A DNA stretch of 7,105 nt from NCBI GenBank assembly GCA_030951065.1, contig JAUZQH010000069.1, forward strand, positions 1 through 7,105, read 5' to 3'. This stretch comes from Mariprofundus sp. GTDB taxonomy: Bacteria; Pseudomonadota; Zetaproteobacteria; Mariprofundales; Mariprofundaceae. Positions 5,558 through 7,105 of the stretch are shown here, in pieces. The position numbers and the translations under genes were made by a program. Each line of letters begins with the position of its first letter. Position 1 is the stretch's first letter. Below the pieces are notes generated by a model, which worked only from the letters and a program-made list of their open reading frames with translations, was not told where the DNA came from and searched no databases.

Positions 5558-6298
5558 TTACATCTCAATCGGTATCGTCCTGGGTTTATAAAACCACATC
5601 TGATACAGACTGGTCAACACCTGACCACCAAACGCAATGCCCATCAAAGCACCATTGGCAACCACGACATAAGCAAAGCCGGGAACGATCTTGGTAACGT
5701 ACCACGACAGAATATCCATAAGCAGGAATACAAACGGGATAGCCACTGTGATACGTTTGAGCCAGACCGGCATTTCACACAGTATAAAAATGCGACCGAC
5801 AAAAAACAGGATAAATGCTATGCCAAACAGGTGAATATGCGTTACACGCACCAGTGCCGGGATGGTTGCGCCGGTATCTGTCTCGGTTAACTTGACGACT
5901 TCGGCATAGGACGTGAAGTGGGGAATGGACATACCACTTTCGGCCGAATGGCACATCACACAGTTATTTTGCAGGATTGGCTCGACCTTTTCATGAAACT
6001 CTTCTTCTGTCGCACCATGACTAATCCAGTCCAGAATATCCTGTTTTGCCGCCGGGTTGGGCAGATTAGATTCCATGGGGCCATTAATAGCGGCACCAAG
6101 ACGGGTCTGGTTATGACTGCCATGATAAGCCAGCATCACATCTTTAACGGAGAGCCCCGGCTCTCCATCGCGACCCTGATGGGTGTAATAGAGATTCAGC
6201 AAAGCAAACAGATAAGCAAGACCAATGGTAATAAGAAACATCGAGTCCAGTATCTTTTCACTGACTGAAGCATCGCAAAAGCGTTTATATTTGGGCAT
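5558..6298 (-). CDS. Four-helix membrane protein with one periplasmic heme c site
   Basis: The 246-residue protein has a short basic N-terminus, helix 1 (about 18-37), a periplasmic domain (38-153), then helices 2 (155-174), 3 (183-203) and 4 (207-230). Charged loops place both ends in the cytoplasm by the positive-inside rule. The periplasmic domain carries one CxxCH site, CVMCH (C113, C116, H117), with M123 and H127 close behind as possible ligands. Helix 2 opens with H154 and H156 at the periplasmic face, where they could bind a metal, a heme or a quinone. It is not a cytochrome b of the bc1 type: paired histidines in two helices are missing. It probably exchanges electrons between the membrane and periplasmic cytochromes such as those encoded next to it. 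AAGGTGG sits about 6 bases before ATG. No gene name can be given safely. Confidence 0.75.
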   Translation of the reverse strand: MPKYKRFCDASVSEKILDSMFLITIGLAYLFALLNLYYTHQGRDGEPGLSVKDVMLAYHGSHNQTRLGAAINGPMESNLPNPAAKQDILDWISHGATEEEFHEKVEPILQNNCVMCHSAESGMSIPHFTSYAEVVKLTETDTGATIPALVRVTHIHLFGIAFILFFVGRIFILCEMPVWLKRITVAIPFVFLLMDILSWYVTKIVPGFAYVVVANGALMGIAFGGQVLTSLYQMWFYKPRTIPIEM

Positions 6299-6325
6299 GG
6301 AAGGCCACCTTTTTAAGTTTTTGGC

Positions 6326-6353
6326 ATTATAGCGGGGGGCAATTAAAATTCAA
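6326..6353 (-). promoter_or_regulatory. Sigma-70 promoter of the membrane cytochrome gene
   Basis: On the minus strand TTGAAT (6353-6348) is a 4/6 match to the -35 box and TATAAT (6331-6326) is a perfect -10 box, with a 16-base spacer that contains a C6 run. Transcription would start near 6319, leaving a leader of about 20 bases with the ribosome binding site AAGGTGG. This suggests the gene is expressed independently of the ATP synthase genes upstream. Confidence 0.65.
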
Positions 6354-6418
6354 TAAATTCAAATAGTTGAGTACAGTTGTAGGTTATTGTCCTGACTCTA
6401 TCATTGCAATAAATTCAA
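6351..6418. repeat. Exact 12-base direct repeat flanking the atpF to cytochrome gap
   Basis: CAATAAATTCAA occurs at 6351-6362 and again at 6407-6418, 56 bases apart start to start. The left copy overlaps the -35 box of the membrane cytochrome promoter; the right copy overlaps the atpF stop codon. The sequence is A+T-rich, which raises the chance of coincidence. It could be a binding site pair for an activator or the trace of a small duplication. Confidence 0.5.
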
Positions 6419-6939
6419 TGTATTTCTTTAGTTTTTTTGGGTGAGGCTTGTTCAAATTCTTCAATTACTTCCTCGAGAATTTTCTGTGCTTCGGATTCAT
6501 CGATTTTTCGATGTATCAGTTTGCCGGTTGCTTCGGCAATCAGATCTGCAGACTGGGCGCGAATATCACGAATAGCCTGTTGGCGGATTACCTCTGCATC
6601 TTCCAGAAAAGCGAGCTTTTTGCGCTCCATCTCATGTTTCCATTCCGCCATTAACTGCTTGCGTCGTGCAATAACACGCTTTTCGGATGCATCGAACATC
6701 TGTTTTGCATCTTTCTCGATAGCAGCCAGTTTGGCTGCATACTCCTTTTTCAGACATTCCGCCTGTTGCCGGGTTTTGTGTGCCTGCGCAATTTCATCTT
6801 CAATCAGCTGCGTTCGTTGACGCAAAATGGTTGCAATACGTGGCAGCACCCAACGACTGAGCAATCCAAACAGCACAGCAAAAGAGACGATAGTCCATAT
6901 AACTTCCGATACGAAAAATGTACTGTCAAATTGTGGCAT
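6415..6939 (-). CDS. atpF: ATP synthase F0 subunit b (b'-like)
   Basis: Subunit b is the peripheral stalk that ties the membrane proton channel to the F1 head. The 174-residue protein has one N-terminal membrane helix (about 8-29), then a long charged, heptad-like coiled coil (about 35-160) rich in Lys, Glu, Gln and Arg. LPRI (32-35) and ATGKLIHRKID (137-147) are typical positions. The start MPQFDSTFF and SRWVLPRI look more like the b' chain of Alphaproteobacteria and phototrophs than like E. coli b. It follows atpE by 15 bases, with only GAGG about 12 bases before ATG, so translation may be coupled to atpE. The following gene is not atpH; a promoter and an unrelated cytochrome gene come next. 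Only one b-type gene is visible, and a second could lie elsewhere. Confidence 0.92.
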   Translation of the reverse strand: MPQFDSTFFVSEVIWTIVSFAVLFGLLSRWVLPRIATILRQRTQLIEDEIAQAHKTRQQAECLKKEYAAKLAAIEKDAKQMFDASEKRVIARRKQLMAEWKHEMERKKLAFLEDAEVIRQQAIRDIRAQSADLIAEATGKLIHRKIDESEAQKILEEVIEEFEQASPKKTKEIH

Positions 6940-6954
6940 GCGTTCGAGGAGCCT

Positions 6955-7105
6955 CTAACCCATACCCATAATGATGAAGGCAATCACCAGCGCATAGAGC
7001 GCAATCGTTTCGACCAGTGCAAAACCGATCCATGCATATTTGGACAGTATTGGTTCGGCCTCCGGTTGTCGGGCAACAGCCTCAATCATTTTACTGAAGA
7101 TCAGC
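6955..7105 (-). CDS. atpE: ATP synthase F0 subunit c, C-terminal part (cut by window edge)
   Basis: The last 49 codons and a TAG stop (6957-6955) are present; the N-terminal part runs past the right edge of the window. Subunit c forms the rotating ring in the membrane. The polar loop reads ARQPE, a strongly conserved element, and helix 2 carries the ion-binding glutamate (codon 7011-7009) within GFALVETIALYALV. The glutamate is followed by threonine and, five residues after it, a tyrosine. The protein ends in FIIMGMG. Position before atpF is the standard a-c-b order of F0 operons. This line of genes presumably continues with atpB (subunit a) outside the window. Confidence 0.93.
   Translation of the reverse strand, partial: LIFSKMIEAVARQPEAEPILSKYAWIGFALVETIALYALVIAFIIMGMG

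Noticed and set aside
6437..6820. Ser/Arg/Ile-rich frames opposite atpF
   Set aside because: They mirror the Glu/Lys/Ala-rich coiled coil of subunit b and are not genes.

Overview
This window carries seven complete protein-coding genes and one truncated one. It looks like an ordinary chromosomal stretch of a Gram-negative respiring proteobacterium. The signs are an F-type ATP synthase F0 cluster, three exported or membrane-anchored c-type cytochromes and an oxygen-independent heme-synthesis enzyme. No transposase, integrase, phage gene or CRISPR array is visible. Base composition looks even and near half GC, lower in the intergenic stretches (judged by eye). The F0 cluster is not followed by F1 genes and its subunit b starts like an alphaproteobacterial b' chain. 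That arrangement is known from Alphaproteobacteria and relatives. A micro-aerophilic chemolithotroph such as a zetaproteobacterium would fit, but this is a weak inference.

Left part, plus strand. Bases 1-304 hold no convincing gene but are unusually rich in hairpins: four stem-loops lie almost back to back in 22-134, with a fifth at 208-224. Next come trpB (tryptophan synthase beta chain) and a thiO-like FAD-dependent glycine oxidase. They are 17 bases apart, have nearly identical ribosome binding sites and form an evident two-gene operon. Neither has its usual partner nearby: no trpA beside trpB, no thiS/thiG beside thiO.

Middle. A convergent intergenic region (2686-2839) contains an imperfect long inverted repeat built from short CGCAAAG-type units. 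It resembles a class of dispersed intergenic repeats found in many bacteria and may also end transcription from both sides.

Right part, minus strand, read from right to left. The end of atpE (subunit c) and all of atpF (subunit b) come first. Then a gene with a good sigma-70 promoter encodes a four-helix membrane protein with one heme c site. A second promoter with overlapping dyad symmetry then drives a likely three-gene operon: a small monoheme cytochrome c, a triheme cytochrome c and hemN. The triheme gene and hemN share a base in a TAATG junction. This links making apocytochromes to making heme at low oxygen. The cytochromes probably shuttle electrons in the periplasm, but their partners are not in the window.

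No clear new defence or mobile system is seen. The items most worth a second look are the 5' hairpin cluster, the membrane heme protein, the cytochrome-hemN operon with its unusual third heme domain, and the intergenic inverted repeat.
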